A stretch of 64,000 nucleotides of DNA from Bacillus pumilus (GTDB lineage: Bacteria; Bacillota; Bacilli; Bacillales; Bacillaceae): NCBI RefSeq assembly GCF_900186955.1, contig NZ_LT906438.1:1178001-1242000 (forward strand). Direction: 5' to 3'. The notes beneath the pieces were generated by a model. That model saw only the letters and a program-made list of their open reading frames with translations, had not been told where the DNA came from and searched no databases. The first letter of the stretch is position 1, and every line of letters starts with the position of its first letter. Of the stretch, positions 30,060-38,619 are shown piece after piece. The translations under genes and the position numbers were made by a program.

Positions 30060-31178
30060 ATGGAGAAAGTTCTTTCTTCACATGTAGGTGTGAAAATCAA
30101 TGAATGGTATAAAATGATTCGGCAATTCAGTGTACCGGATGCAGAGATTTTGAAAGCTGAGGTAGAACAAGAAATTGAACGGATGGAAGAAGATCAGGAT
30201 TTACTCATTTATTATCAATTGATGTGCTTTCGTCACCAGCTTATGCTTGATTATATCAAACCATCAGAAAAACGATCGCCTTCTGTTTCTGATTTGGTTG
30301 ATAAAATTGAAAACTCAAATCATCAACTTTCTGGTATGCTGCAATACTATAATGCCTTTTTTAGAGGAATGCATGAATTTAGTAAGAAAGAATACATACA
30401 GGCTATCCAATATTATAAGATCGCTGAAAGACAGCTCGCACTGGTTGTCGATGATATTGAGCAAGCAGAGTTTCACTTCAAGGTGGCTGAGGCCTACTAT
30501 ATTATGAAGCAAACACATGTTTCTATGCATCACATCATAAAGGCACTAGATATTTATAAAGAACATGAACAGTATAGAGTTCGTCAAATTCAAAGTCTAA
30601 TTGTCATAGCAGGAAATTATGATGATTTCATGAGATATGAAAAGTCGTTGCAACATTTAAAGACTGCTTATTCAATTGCTGTGGGCGCAAACGATCAACG
30701 TTTAGTAGCAAAAACATTATTAAATATTGGTAATACATATGATAGGCAATCAAAGTATACAGAGGCAATAAAGCATTATAAAGAAGTGTTAGATGTCATT
30801 TCTTCGGAAAAAAGTGACATAAAGCCAATCACCCTATTTAGTTTGTGTTGGTCGCTATACAAGTCTAATCAAACTGATGAAGCGGATCTGCTCGTTGAAG
30901 ATGGACTTATATATTCCTCAAAGGTAAATGATTCGCTAAGTGTCTTGTTATTTAAAGCATTAAAAGCTATTTATATGGATACTGATGAACAAGCTTTGAA
31001 AGAAGTGTTTGATATTTTTGAAGAAAAGAAACTACATGTCTATGTGGAAGCATTTGCTCAAAGTGTCGGGTTATTTTATGAAAAAAAAGGGGACTTTGAA
31101 AAAGCTGCCGAATATTACAGAAAGGCTCTTAAGGCTCAAAATGATATTCAAAAAGGAGAGTGTCTGTATGATTATTAA
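30060..31178 (+). CDS. Rap family TPR regulator (phosphatase/ComA-type), copy 1
   Basis: 372 residues. The N-terminal three-helix bundle (MEKVLSSHVGVKINEWYKMI) and six to seven TPR-like repeats (e.g. AKTLLNIGNTYDRQSKYTEAIKHYKEVL) form the Rap fold. Raps dephosphorylate Spo0F or block response regulators such as ComA until the cognate Phr peptide binds the TPR groove. The stop overlaps the phr ATG by 11 bases. Target not predictable from sequence alone. Confidence 0.93.
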   Translation: MEKVLSSHVGVKINEWYKMIRQFSVPDAEILKAEVEQEIERMEEDQDLLIYYQLMCFRHQLMLDYIKPSEKRSPSVSDLVDKIENSNHQLSGMLQYYNAFFRGMHEFSKKEYIQAIQYYKIAERQLALVVDDIEQAEFHFKVAEAYYIMKQTHVSMHHIIKALDIYKEHEQYRVRQIQSLIVIAGNYDDFMRYEKSLQHLKTAYSIAVGANDQRLVAKTLLNIGNTYDRQSKYTEAIKHYKEVLDVISSEKSDIKPITLFSLCWSLYKSNQTDEADLLVEDGLIYSSKVNDSLSVLLFKALKAIYMDTDEQALKEVFDIFEEKKLHVYVEAFAQSVGLFYEKKGDFEKAAEYYRKALKAQNDIQKGECLYDY

Positions 31179-31341
31179 AAAATTACTAATCATTTTATCC
31201 ATTGTATTGTTAAGTGTTTCAACAGCAGAAACTTTAAAAATCATTGAAACAAAATCAATTCGGAATACAACAATGGAGGAACAAAAATCAAATCGAAACA
31301 CGACTATGATTGATCGAAATACAACCACTGAAAACGTATAG
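31168..31341 (+). CDS. Phr precursor with three RNTT repeats
   Basis: 57 residues. An N-terminal signal peptide (MIIKKLLIILSIVLLSVSTA) is followed by a secreted part with the motifs SIRNTT, SNRNTT and IDRNTT, each separated by six to ten residues. Phr pheromones are 5-6-residue pieces of such precursors, and B. subtilis PhrH is reported as TDRNTT, so each repeat is a candidate mature peptide. Overlaps the end of rap; GGAGAG before the ATG. Confidence 0.88.
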   Translation: MIIKKLLIILSIVLLSVSTAETLKIIETKSIRNTTMEEQKSNRNTTMIDRNTTTENV

Positions 31342-31350
31342 ACAAGATTA

Positions 31351-31377
31351 AAACAGACTTTAAGAGTCTGTTTTTTT
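31351..31377 (+). terminator. Terminator of rap-phr 1
   Basis: AAACAGACT/AGTCTGTTT and T run, preceded by GAAAACGTATAGACAAGATT (third copy of the tail module). Confidence 0.88.
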
Positions 31378-31450
31378 ATGAAGTAGAATGAGCAAATGAA
31401 CAGTTGGTCAATGTTATACTTATCTCAATAGATACGAGGAGGCACCCACT

Positions 31451-32281
31451 TTGAAATCATTCTGGGAGAAAGAAGAAGAGAGTCCTTTTACGTTAAAAAA
31501 GATAGATGAGGAACAAATTCATGAAGCAGAGGGCACACTTGGAGTCATTTTACCTGATACGTACAAAAAGCTCATTTTAGAATGGAATGGCGGGTTTACA
31601 GTTCGTAATGCTTTTCCAACCGAACAGCCGAATTCATGGGCTGAGGATCATGTTCAATTTGACCATCTAAGAGGAATCGCCAAAGATGATGGCATCATGA
31701 ATAGTCTTCAGTTAAGTGATGAATTGGATCTGCCTGAGGGACTTGTGATCATCAGCGGAGAAGAAGATACATGGATCGCCATGGATTATCGAGAAACGAA
31801 GGAACATCCTTCTATTCACTATTTCGATTTAGAGCTGGAAGTAGATTATAAGCTGGCAGATACTTTTGATGATTTTATTGAGCAGTTATATACAGCTGAA
31901 GATGCGATGGTCGAGGTAGTTCGGTTTGAGGAGGAAGCTTCGGATTTATATGTCAGTAAAGAAGAGCTTGAACACATATTTGAGAGGCAAGACCTTCGTC
32001 AGCAGAATCTCTTCAAAATGGCACATTATCCGATGGAAGAAACAGAAGAGATCGAATGGTTTTTCAATCGTATGAAACAATGCATCCAACAGATAAAAGA
32101 TCAACATGTCTTGTATGAAACAGCGACAACGATTCACTCCATCCTTCTGTTAAACCCGGATATGCCAAGGAATGACCGTATCGATCAAGAGCTGCAAGAA
32201 ATTGCTGAATTTCTAGAAAAGAGTGGAGAGCCTAATATCGCCTTTTTGGGAGAAGACATTCATCCAGTGGAAAAACGATAG
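31451..32281 (+). CDS. SMI1/KNR4 (SUKH) domain protein
   Basis: 276 residues. N-terminal SUKH domain (about residues 15-145): IDEEQIHEAEGTLGVILPDTY, KKLILEWNGGFTVR, then DLPEGLVIISGEEDTWIAMDY and FDDFIEQLY. The C-terminal 120 residues are helical and acidic. The TTG start has GAGGAGG nine bases upstream. SUKH proteins are often immunity proteins for polymorphic toxins, but no toxin gene is nearby, so an orphan-immunity role is only inference. Confidence 0.82.
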   Translation: MKSFWEKEEESPFTLKKIDEEQIHEAEGTLGVILPDTYKKLILEWNGGFTVRNAFPTEQPNSWAEDHVQFDHLRGIAKDDGIMNSLQLSDELDLPEGLVIISGEEDTWIAMDYRETKEHPSIHYFDLELEVDYKLADTFDDFIEQLYTAEDAMVEVVRFEEEASDLYVSKEELEHIFERQDLRQQNLFKMAHYPMEETEEIEWFFNRMKQCIQQIKDQHVLYETATTIHSILLLNPDMPRNDRIDQELQEIAEFLEKSGEPNIAFLGEDIHPVEKR

Positions 32282-32290
32282 TGAAAGAAG

Positions 32291-32314
32291 AAAAGCCCCT
32301 GTAAAGGGCTTTTT
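32291..32314. terminator. Bidirectional terminator
   Basis: AAAAGCCC/GGGCTTTT between the convergent SUKH and DUF2651-like genes. Confidence 0.8.
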
Positions 32315-32322
32315 AAATGTAT

Positions 32323-32571
32323 TTAAGACCTCTTTTTATTTAAAATTTTCATGATGAATAATGCTATATATGAAGCAATGAATGAGCCAAAAGTGTAAAC
32401 AACTGCCCAGCCTAAGAAGGAGACATTAAAAAGTGTAAATGTCAGGATGAGTAAAATGATAAAGCTCACAACTGGCATGAAATAAACCTTTTGTACAATC
32501 AATGTGACGATAAAAGAGGCGATAATCATACTGACTGGAAGCAAGCCGAATGCGAATTCTAAATGAGTCAT
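32323..32571 (-). CDS. YbeF-like (DUF2651) small membrane protein
   Basis: 82 residues starting MTHLEFAFGLLPVSMIIASF; three predicted membrane helices and a basic tail (KILNKKRS). Start 32571 has AAAGGGAG eight bases before. The length and the N-terminal pattern recall YbeF of B. subtilis. Function unknown. Confidence 0.7.
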   Translation of the reverse strand: MTHLEFAFGLLPVSMIIASFIVTLIVQKVYFMPVVSFIILLILTFTLFNVSFLGWAVVYTFGSFIASYIALFIMKILNKKRS

Positions 32572-32731
32572 ATCAATTCTCCCTTTAAATGTCTTAGCTA
32601 CATTTGAGTTTAATAAATTATTAGACAAAAGAATCAATAACCATATCATAACATGAATAAATACAATTATTGCATTTTATGTAATTGGGTGGGGTATTTG
32701 ATGATTTTAAATCCCTCTTTTTGTGACCTTA

Positions 32732-32760
32732 TTGAAAGTCATATTTAAATAAAGTATAGT
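32732..32760 (+). promoter_or_regulatory. Sigma-A promoter of the mph leader
   Basis: TTGAAA, 17-bp spacer, TATAGT, 34 bp before the leader ATG. Confidence 0.75.
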
Positions 32761-32793
32761 AACTTTATATTACAAAGAGGAGGATGGTTAAAG

Positions 32794-32841
32794 ATGATGC
32801 ATGCAGGAAGATTACGCCAGCAAACTTTGAACAATCAGTAA
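32794..32841 (+). CDS. Macrolide-type leader peptide with RLR arrest motif
   Basis: 15 residues, MMHAGRLRQQTLNNQ, with GAGGAGG before the ATG. It strongly resembles the ErmD/ErmK leader MTHSMRLRFPTLNQ: the same R-L-R (+X+) motif at which macrolide-bound ribosomes stall, and a similar TLN-Q ending. It lies 264 bp upstream of the phosphotransferase gene, with hairpins and a terminator between. Confidence 0.85.
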   Translation: MMHAGRLRQQTLNNQ

Positions 32842-32965
32842 TTTCATATGTTCAAAGGCTCTGTTTTCATCAAACGGAGTAAACGGGGGAGTCTGCACAT
32901 TTTTAATGATCTTCAGCGGGAAAGTATGCAATTTCACTAGAAGACAGGCAGATCTGTCTTTTTTG
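32825..32965 (+). promoter_or_regulatory. Transcription attenuator of mph
   Basis: Serial hairpins: CTTTGAACA/TGTTCAAAG (32825-32857, covering the leader end), CTCTGTTT/AAACGGAG (32859-32879), then an intrinsic terminator AAGACAG/CTGTCTT plus T run (32941-32965). A ribosome stalled at RLR would block the first arm and change folding downstream, as described for ermK. The antiterminator pairing itself was not computed. Confidence 0.7.
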
Positions 32966-33104
32966 TATGTTTTTATCATACAAAGAAAGGCATAAGTCTA
33001 GCTTTGTTTACTCTGACCACATAAAATAGCCTGTTTGTGGTTTTTTGTGATGATATTCTTGATGCCTATTGATCATGACTAAATGAGCAATTGGAGGAAT
33101 GGAT

Positions 33105-34001
33105 ATGAATAGACTAGAATTAAAGCAGTTAGCCAATCATCACGGGTTAGAGATTTTAGAGAATACCATCAAAATCAATGAATCAGGTGTTGATTTCCGT
33201 GTTGCACATGTCGAAGGTTTACATGGTGATCAATGGATATTAAGAATGCCTCGCAGACCTGAATCAATGAAACATACCTTACAAGAAAAAAAGACATTAG
33301 ATCACATTAGTAGGCATGTTCACTTTCAGGTTCCTAAGTGGTCTATCTTTACAGAAAGTCTGATTGCTTATAAACAATTAGAGGGTGTACCGGCGGCTAG
33401 TATTGATGTGGAACAGCAATCTTATGTGTGGAGTTTTGATCAAACGAATGTACCGCAAGCTTATTATGAATCATTAGGAAGCGTTTTAGCGAATGTACAT
33501 TCCTTAGATCAACAGCCTTTTAAAACGCTCGGTGTGGAGATGCTCAGTGCTCATGAATTAAGAGCATCAATGAAACAGCGAATGGAACGTGTCAAATCGC
33601 AATACACCATTAACAGCGGTTTATGGGAGCGCTGGCAAGCATGGCTAGCAAAAGATTCTTTATGGCCGCCTTTCGTGGGCGTGAAGCATGGAGATTTACA
33701 TCCTGGCCACATTCTGATTGATGAAAATCAATGTGTTACGGGTGTGATTGATTGGTCTGAAGTGGGGGTTGGTGATGTATCTGCAGACTTTTTGTCGCAT
33801 CAACTTCTCTTTGGGAAAGAAGGATTAACAAAACTTATCCATGCGTATGAAAAAGCAGGCGGGAGAACTTGGCCAGGAATGGATGAACATATAATAGAAC
33901 TTCTGACGACAAGTGCGATCACTGTGGCCGAGTACGCACAGAGATCAGGATTGAAAGATATGCATGAAACTGCAGCATACATGTTGGCAAACGAAAGCTA
34001 A
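33105..34001 (+). CDS. mph: Macrolide 2'-phosphotransferase (Mph family)
   Basis: 298 residues, aminoglycoside-phosphotransferase/kinase fold. The catalytic loop is GVKHGDLHPGHILID (about residues 197-211) and the metal-binding segment VTGVIDWSEVGVGD. The N-terminal lobe has WILRMPRRPESMKHTLQEKK, typical of Mph enzymes, which phosphorylate the 2'-OH of the macrolide desosamine with GTP. ATG 33105 is preferred over the ATG two codons earlier because GGAGG is then at the right distance. Preceded by an RLR leader and attenuator, which supports macrolides as substrates. Confidence 0.88.
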   Translation: MNRLELKQLANHHGLEILENTIKINESGVDFRVAHVEGLHGDQWILRMPRRPESMKHTLQEKKTLDHISRHVHFQVPKWSIFTESLIAYKQLEGVPAASIDVEQQSYVWSFDQTNVPQAYYESLGSVLANVHSLDQQPFKTLGVEMLSAHELRASMKQRMERVKSQYTINSGLWERWQAWLAKDSLWPPFVGVKHGDLHPGHILIDENQCVTGVIDWSEVGVGDVSADFLSHQLLFGKEGLTKLIHAYEKAGGRTWPGMDEHIIELLTTSAITVAEYAQRSGLKDMHETAAYMLANES

Positions 34002-34018
34002 TCAATCAGGACGAATCC

Positions 34019-34048
34019 AAAAAAAGCCCCTAAAAAGGGCTTTTTTTA
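34019..34048. terminator. Bidirectional terminator mph/LysR
   Basis: AAAAAAGCCC/GGGCTTTTTTT; its right end reaches the stop of the convergent LysR gene. Confidence 0.85.
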
Positions 34049-34921
34049 ATCTAATTCATGAAAAAACTGTTTGAGTTGATCAATGAAAACGGATTTTGAT
34101 TTTCCTTTTTTATAAATGAACTCGATATTGATATTGAAATTGATGGATGGATCGATTGAAATTTGTTTTAATGTTCCTTGTTCTACCTCATTTCTAACGC
34201 AATGATGAGGTAGAAACGATAGTCCCATTCCTTGAAGCACTAAATTTTTTGCGGTTTCCATATGATCAACCTCAATGGAAATGTTCGGTGTGATGCTGTT
34301 TTTTTGAAATAATCGGTGGAGCATCAACCAATCAAATGACCCATAGTCAAAGAAAATAAAAGGCTGTTCTTCTAGTTCTTTCATATTAATGTTGTCAAGG
34401 CTAGCGAGCGGGTGATGAGTTGGGACGAACAGCCCGATTGGATCACTGAAAATCGGGATTGATTCAATTTGAGGATGTGTTTCAGTCCTGACAATCCCAA
34501 AGTCTACTTGGTTGTTAATCACTTTTTGGACAACATCCTTTGAGTGTCCTGTTACGATTTTCACTTTCAGGTTTTCGTATTTTTCTTTTAGGGCGGGCAA
34601 TATGTTAGGCAATAGATTATTGGAAATAGAGGATGCGCATCCAATCGTCAATTCATAAGGAATCATCGTTTGTTTGAGACTATGCTTTGCTTCTTGATAA
34701 GAATGGAGGATCTTTTTGGCATGCGGGTAAAACTGTTCACCTTTTTCCGTCAGAGATAGTTTATTTCTCTGTCTATCAAATAATTTCAGGTCTAATTCTT
34801 TTTCTAACGATTGAATACGTGCCGAAACAGAAGGCTGGGTTAAATACAGTGCTTCCGCAGCTTTATTGATACTGCCTAGCTGGCATACGTAAATAAACGC
34901 TTCTATATTCTCAATATTCAT
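34046..34921 (-). CDS. LysR family regulator 1
   Basis: 291 residues. N-terminal winged helix (IEAFIYVCQLGSINKAAEAL, LTQPSVSARIQSLEKELDLKLF) and a periplasmic-binding-like effector domain (TIGCASSISNNLLPNILPAL...). It lies 14 bp downstream of the racemase gene on the same strand, so it is likely co-transcribed with it; LysR proteins usually sit divergently, so this arrangement is less common. Effector unknown. Confidence 0.9.
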   Translation of the reverse strand: MNIENIEAFIYVCQLGSINKAAEALYLTQPSVSARIQSLEKELDLKLFDRQRNKLSLTEKGEQFYPHAKKILHSYQEAKHSLKQTMIPYELTIGCASSISNNLLPNILPALKEKYENLKVKIVTGHSKDVVQKVINNQVDFGIVRTETHPQIESIPIFSDPIGLFVPTHHPLASLDNINMKELEEQPFIFFDYGSFDWLMLHRLFQKNSITPNISIEVDHMETAKNLVLQGMGLSFLPHHCVRNEVEQGTLKQISIDPSINFNINIEFIYKKGKSKSVFIDQLKQFFHELD

Positions 34922-34935
34922 TTTATCCCCTTAAA

Positions 34936-35643
34936 TTACGTACTTTTAATGTTTAGCTTTTCAAGCTCATATACTAATTTTACAGCTTCTTTCGCCAAAA
35001 TGACAGTAGGGTCAATCACTTTCACCTCTTTAGTTGACCTTAAGACTAAGGGGATTTCTGTACAACCGGCAATGATGGCTTCTGCGCCTTGATTGATTAA
35101 AATCTCTGCAGCTAACGCCAATTCGCTTTCGCCTTCACTTAATTTTCCTGCTTTCACCGCATATATCCCATTCATCACGTTTTTCTGAAGATTTTCACTA
35201 GGAGTCATGACGTCAATCTTGTGATGAGCACAAGCCCTTTGATAGAGCTGGGTTTTTAATGTGCCATCAGTACATAGTAAGCCCACAGATGTATAGTGAT
35301 GTTTGTTTAGATAATTTGCGGTTTCTAATGGCATATTCATGATAGGGATATGAGTGGAATGTCGTACGTTTTCTAAAAAGAAGTGAGCGGTATTGCATGC
35401 AATGAGAATAAAGTCCGCTCCTGCACGTTCTAATCTCTTAGCTGATGCAATCATATCATCTGTAGGATCTTCGCCTTTCCCAAATATGGCATTGGTTCTA
35501 TCAGGGATTTGCGGATAATTATCAGCAATCACATGGATATGATCCTGATCTTTTATCGCTGGAGTATGAGAAATGATTTTTTTCATCAGATCAATCGTTG
35601 CTAAAGGACCCATCCCGCCCATAATTCCGATCGTTGTAGACAT
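34936..35643 (-). CDS. Aspartate/glutamate racemase family protein
   Basis: 235 residues, MSTTIGIMGGMGPLATIDLM...; the two catalytic cysteines are in IACNTAH (about residue 83) and AGCTEIPLV (about residue 193). Cofactor-independent racemase of the RacX/YgeA branch, which makes D-amino acids (broad specificity in RacX). GGTGG before ATG 35643. Operon with the LysR gene. Confidence 0.9.
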   Translation of the reverse strand: MSTTIGIMGGMGPLATIDLMKKIISHTPAIKDQDHIHVIADNYPQIPDRTNAIFGKGEDPTDDMIASAKRLERAGADFILIACNTAHFFLENVRHSTHIPIMNMPLETANYLNKHHYTSVGLLCTDGTLKTQLYQRACAHHKIDVMTPSENLQKNVMNGIYAVKAGKLSEGESELALAAEILINQGAEAIIAGCTEIPLVLRSTKEVKVIDPTVILAKEAVKLVYELEKLNIKST

Positions 35644-35746
35644 ATACGCCACCACATTTCTTTTTTTTCTATTATAAAAAAAGAAAGCATGGTGAGCGTT
35701 ATAGAAAAGTTCTATATGTATATAGAAGGTTGATCAAAAGCGTCTT

Positions 35747-36310
35747 TTAATGGCGCTTAGCGGCCCACTCCGATTGGACAATCGCATATTGATATTCATC
35801 GACCCAATGTCCCTTCGACATATAATTTTGCAGCAAATGTCCTTCGCGTCTCATTTCTAAACGTTCCAGCACGCGAATAGATTTTTCATTTCGCACATCT
35901 GTAAAGGCAATGATTTTATGTTTGTTTAGTGTCATAAAAATATATTCGAAAATTGCACTTAGAGCTTCGTGAATATAGCCTATTCCTTGGTATTCAGGCG
36001 CGAGTGTAAAACCTATTTCAACGATTCTAGGCTCACTGTCAAGTGTATGAATGGCACAATCCCCTATCAGCTGATTGGATTCAGATAAGGCAATCGCATA
36101 TTGAAACCAAGACCCCGGTTGATTAGGTTTTTGTGTCATTTGATGTTGAACAAATGATTCAGCTTCTTCGTACGTATAGTTTTCCCAAGATTGAAATTTT
36201 GCAATAGAGGGATTTGCTCGGTACTGATAAAACGGTTCGATATCTTGCCTATCAAATTGGCGGATAACCACTCGGTTTGTCTTTGTGAATATGTTGTTTG
36301 CATTCTTCAT
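35747..36310 (-). CDS. RimJ/RimL-type GNAT acetyltransferase
   Basis: 187 residues. FTKTNRVVIRQFDRQDIEPFYQYRAN at the N-terminus and EIGFTLAPEYQGIGYIHEAL as acetyl-CoA motif, then VRNEKSIRVLERLEMRREG. Protein-N-terminal or small-molecule acetyltransferase; acceptor unknown. 16 bp downstream of the second LysR gene on the same strand, so probably co-transcribed. Confidence 0.88.
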   Translation of the reverse strand: MKNANNIFTKTNRVVIRQFDRQDIEPFYQYRANPSIAKFQSWENYTYEEAESFVQHQMTQKPNQPGSWFQYAIALSESNQLIGDCAIHTLDSEPRIVEIGFTLAPEYQGIGYIHEALSAIFEYIFMTLNKHKIIAFTDVRNEKSIRVLERLEMRREGHLLQNYMSKGHWVDEYQYAIVQSEWAAKRH

Positions 36311-36326
36311 GTCTTAACCTCACTTT

Positions 36327-37217
36327 TTAGTTAGTTCTTGATTTGAAAAAGTCGATCAGCCATTCAGATAGCTGCTGCTGTGCTTTGCTGACAAATCGAT
36401 CTGCATAATAAATTAGTTCCAGGTGACGAACAGGTGCTGGCTCAGCAATAGGTATCGAAACAATATTTGGCCATGTGGCATGTTGTTGTAGCAATCCTCG
36501 CGGCTGAATGGTTGCACCGATGCCAGCTTCAACCAGCTGCAATAATGAAGATGCGGACCCAACGTCCATGACAGTGTCTAGTTCAACACCCTGTTCTTTA
36601 CATACGTCATCTACTAAATCCCTACCTAGATATCCCTTCGGATACATGACCAAAGCATGCTGCGTCAGCTCTTCCAATGTCACTTCATTCTTTTGGGCTA
36701 GTTCACTTTCTGAATGAACAAATAATTCGTAGGGCTCACTTCCAAGCGGCATTTGAACGAGACGCTTATCCGCAGGCCCTCGCAGCCCGATGCCGAGATC
36801 CACTTTATGCGACAGAACTTCTTCACGAACGAAGATGGTTGAATATGCTTTCAAATTGGTTTTAGGATAAAGTGTTTTAAATTCTACAAAAAGCGGAACA
36901 AGCTGAAAGTCAAGATCGGAAGGGAGGACTGCAAGCCGAACGTTTCCCCGTTTTTCAGATAATAGTTCTTTCATCGCATTTTTTGCATCTCTTTCAGCTT
37001 GGAGCATTTTCATCCCATATTGATATAGCAGAGAACCCGCTTCGGTTGCGACGACTTTTTTGCCGATTCGATCAAAGAGCGGCATCCCAACTTCTGCTTC
37101 AAGCAGCCGAATCTGCTGGCTTAATGTAGGCTGTGATATCCCTAATTGCTCAGCAGCTTTTGTGAAATGTAAATGATCGAATACAGCCATGAAATATGTA
37201 ATATGCCGAGTATCCAT
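36327..37217 (-). CDS. LysR family regulator 2 (CynR/GltC-like)
   Basis: 296 residues. Helix-turn-helix MDTRHITYFMAVFDHLHFTKAAEQLGIS..TLSQQIRLLEAEVGMPLFDR and effector domain with LGIGLRGPADKRLV and GSASSLLQLVEAGIGATIQP. Divergent from the CynX-like transporter with a 127-bp shared control region, so it very likely regulates it. Confidence 0.92.
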   Translation of the reverse strand: MDTRHITYFMAVFDHLHFTKAAEQLGISQPTLSQQIRLLEAEVGMPLFDRIGKKVVATEAGSLLYQYGMKMLQAERDAKNAMKELLSEKRGNVRLAVLPSDLDFQLVPLFVEFKTLYPKTNLKAYSTIFVREEVLSHKVDLGIGLRGPADKRLVQMPLGSEPYELFVHSESELAQKNEVTLEELTQHALVMYPKGYLGRDLVDDVCKEQGVELDTVMDVGSASSLLQLVEAGIGATIQPRGLLQQHATWPNIVSIPIAEPAPVRHLELIYYADRFVSKAQQQLSEWLIDFFKSRTN

Positions 37218-37344
37218 TTGTCATCCTTTCATTAATAATAGTTTTTTACTATCATCATAATACGAATTATTGTATTGATCAATGAATGCGGCGGATTTAT
37301 ACTCAAAGTAGCTTCAACAAGTAGAGAGAGGAAGAAGTGCATTG

Positions 37345-38499
37345 ATGAAAAAAATATTTTATTTAGCCGCTTTATTTTTAGCTGCATTAAACTTGCGCCC
37401 AATCATTACGTCCGTGGCTTCTATGATGAGTATGATCCAATCAGAGCTTGGTGTGAACGCACTGACAGCCAGTCTTTTGACCACTTTGCCTGTCCTTTGT
37501 ATGGGGGTGTTTGCACCCGTTGCGACGACACTCAGTCGGCGTTTTGGTTTAGAGAGAACGCTTTTTTTCTCGATTCTTCTCATCACAATCGCCACAGCGC
37601 TGCGGGGTACAAGCCAATCGGTCGCTATTCTGCTCATGACTGCATTTGCAGGAGGGGTAGGGATTAGCTTCGCGGGTCCTTTGTTGTCTAGTTTTATCAA
37701 AAAGTATTTCCCGAAAAATCCGGGGATTGTGAGTGTTTATTCTATTTCGATGACGATTGGGGCAGCACTTGCTTCCGGCTTCACCATTCCGATTTATCTA
37801 ATGAGTCACCACCTTCCGTTTGCATTGTCTTGCTGGGCTATTCTAGGGGTGATCGCGCTTATTCTATGGGTAGGTATTGCTCGCAAAAATGAGCAGAGTG
37901 ATCATGTAACCTTGCCGCTAAAATTGCCGCTGCGAAACAAAAAAGCCATTCAATTCACCTTGTTTTTTGGCTTTATGTCCAGTATGTTTTATTCTTTGAC
38001 GGCATGGATTTCACCGATTGCTCTTAGCTTCGGAAACAGTCCGCAATATGCTGCCATGCTGCTGACCATATTTACACTCATTCAGATTCCGGTGGCACTA
38101 CTCGTTCCAGCGGTCGTTACTCGATTAGGAAAACCGAAATTATTTCTCATCTTATGCAGTCTGTCTGAGTTGATTGGTCTCATCTTTCTTCTCCTGCCAA
38201 TGCCGATCTTGCCAGCTGTCATTTTCCTAGGTATGGGTGCAGGTGGATTATTTCCTTTAGCACTTATGCTGCCCATTATTGAGACGCGTACACCGGAGGA
38301 AGCTGGTACATGGTCCGCCATGTCGCAGATGGGCGGGTATATCATGGGAGGATTCGGTCCGTTTTTCATTGGCCTTGTTTTCGATCTAAGCGGACATTTT
38401 TATGCTTCTATTGTGGCAATGCTTGTCATCGTCATGCTGATGATTGGCGTTCAGTTATCCATGAATCTCGGTAAAAAGCGTGAAGTAGGATCCAATTAA
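37345..38499 (+). CDS. CynX/NimT-family MFS transporter
   Basis: 384 residues with twelve predicted membrane helices (e.g. IFYLAALFLAALNLRPIITS, the LNLRP motif typical of the CynX group). Members export or import cyanate, nitroimidazole or other small compounds; the substrate here is unknown. ATG 37345 with GAGGAAG upstream; a TTG one codon earlier is possible. Divergent from LysR regulator 2. Confidence 0.9.
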   Translation: MKKIFYLAALFLAALNLRPIITSVASMMSMIQSELGVNALTASLLTTLPVLCMGVFAPVATTLSRRFGLERTLFFSILLITIATALRGTSQSVAILLMTAFAGGVGISFAGPLLSSFIKKYFPKNPGIVSVYSISMTIGAALASGFTIPIYLMSHHLPFALSCWAILGVIALILWVGIARKNEQSDHVTLPLKLPLRNKKAIQFTLFFGFMSSMFYSLTAWISPIALSFGNSPQYAAMLLTIFTLIQIPVALLVPAVVTRLGKPKLFLILCSLSELIGLIFLLLPMPILPAVIFLGMGAGGLFPLALMLPIIETRTPEEAGTWSAMSQMGGYIMGGFGPFFIGLVFDLSGHFYASIVAMLVIVMLMIGVQLSMNLGKKREVGSN

Positions 38500-38543
38500 C
38501 GATAAATTGACCGACGTTTTAATATGAGTGCTCAATTGAAATT

Positions 38544-38580
38544 GCCATAGCCTATTATTCTTAAATAAATAAGCTATGGC
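38544..38580. terminator. Terminator-like hairpin
   Basis: GCCATAGC/GCTATGGC, AT-rich loop of 21 bases, between the convergent transporter and dihydrolipoyl dehydrogenase genes. Confidence 0.5.
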
Positions 38581-38619
38581 GATTATTTTGCTCAATTTTA
38601 GAAGCTACACCTGAACCAA

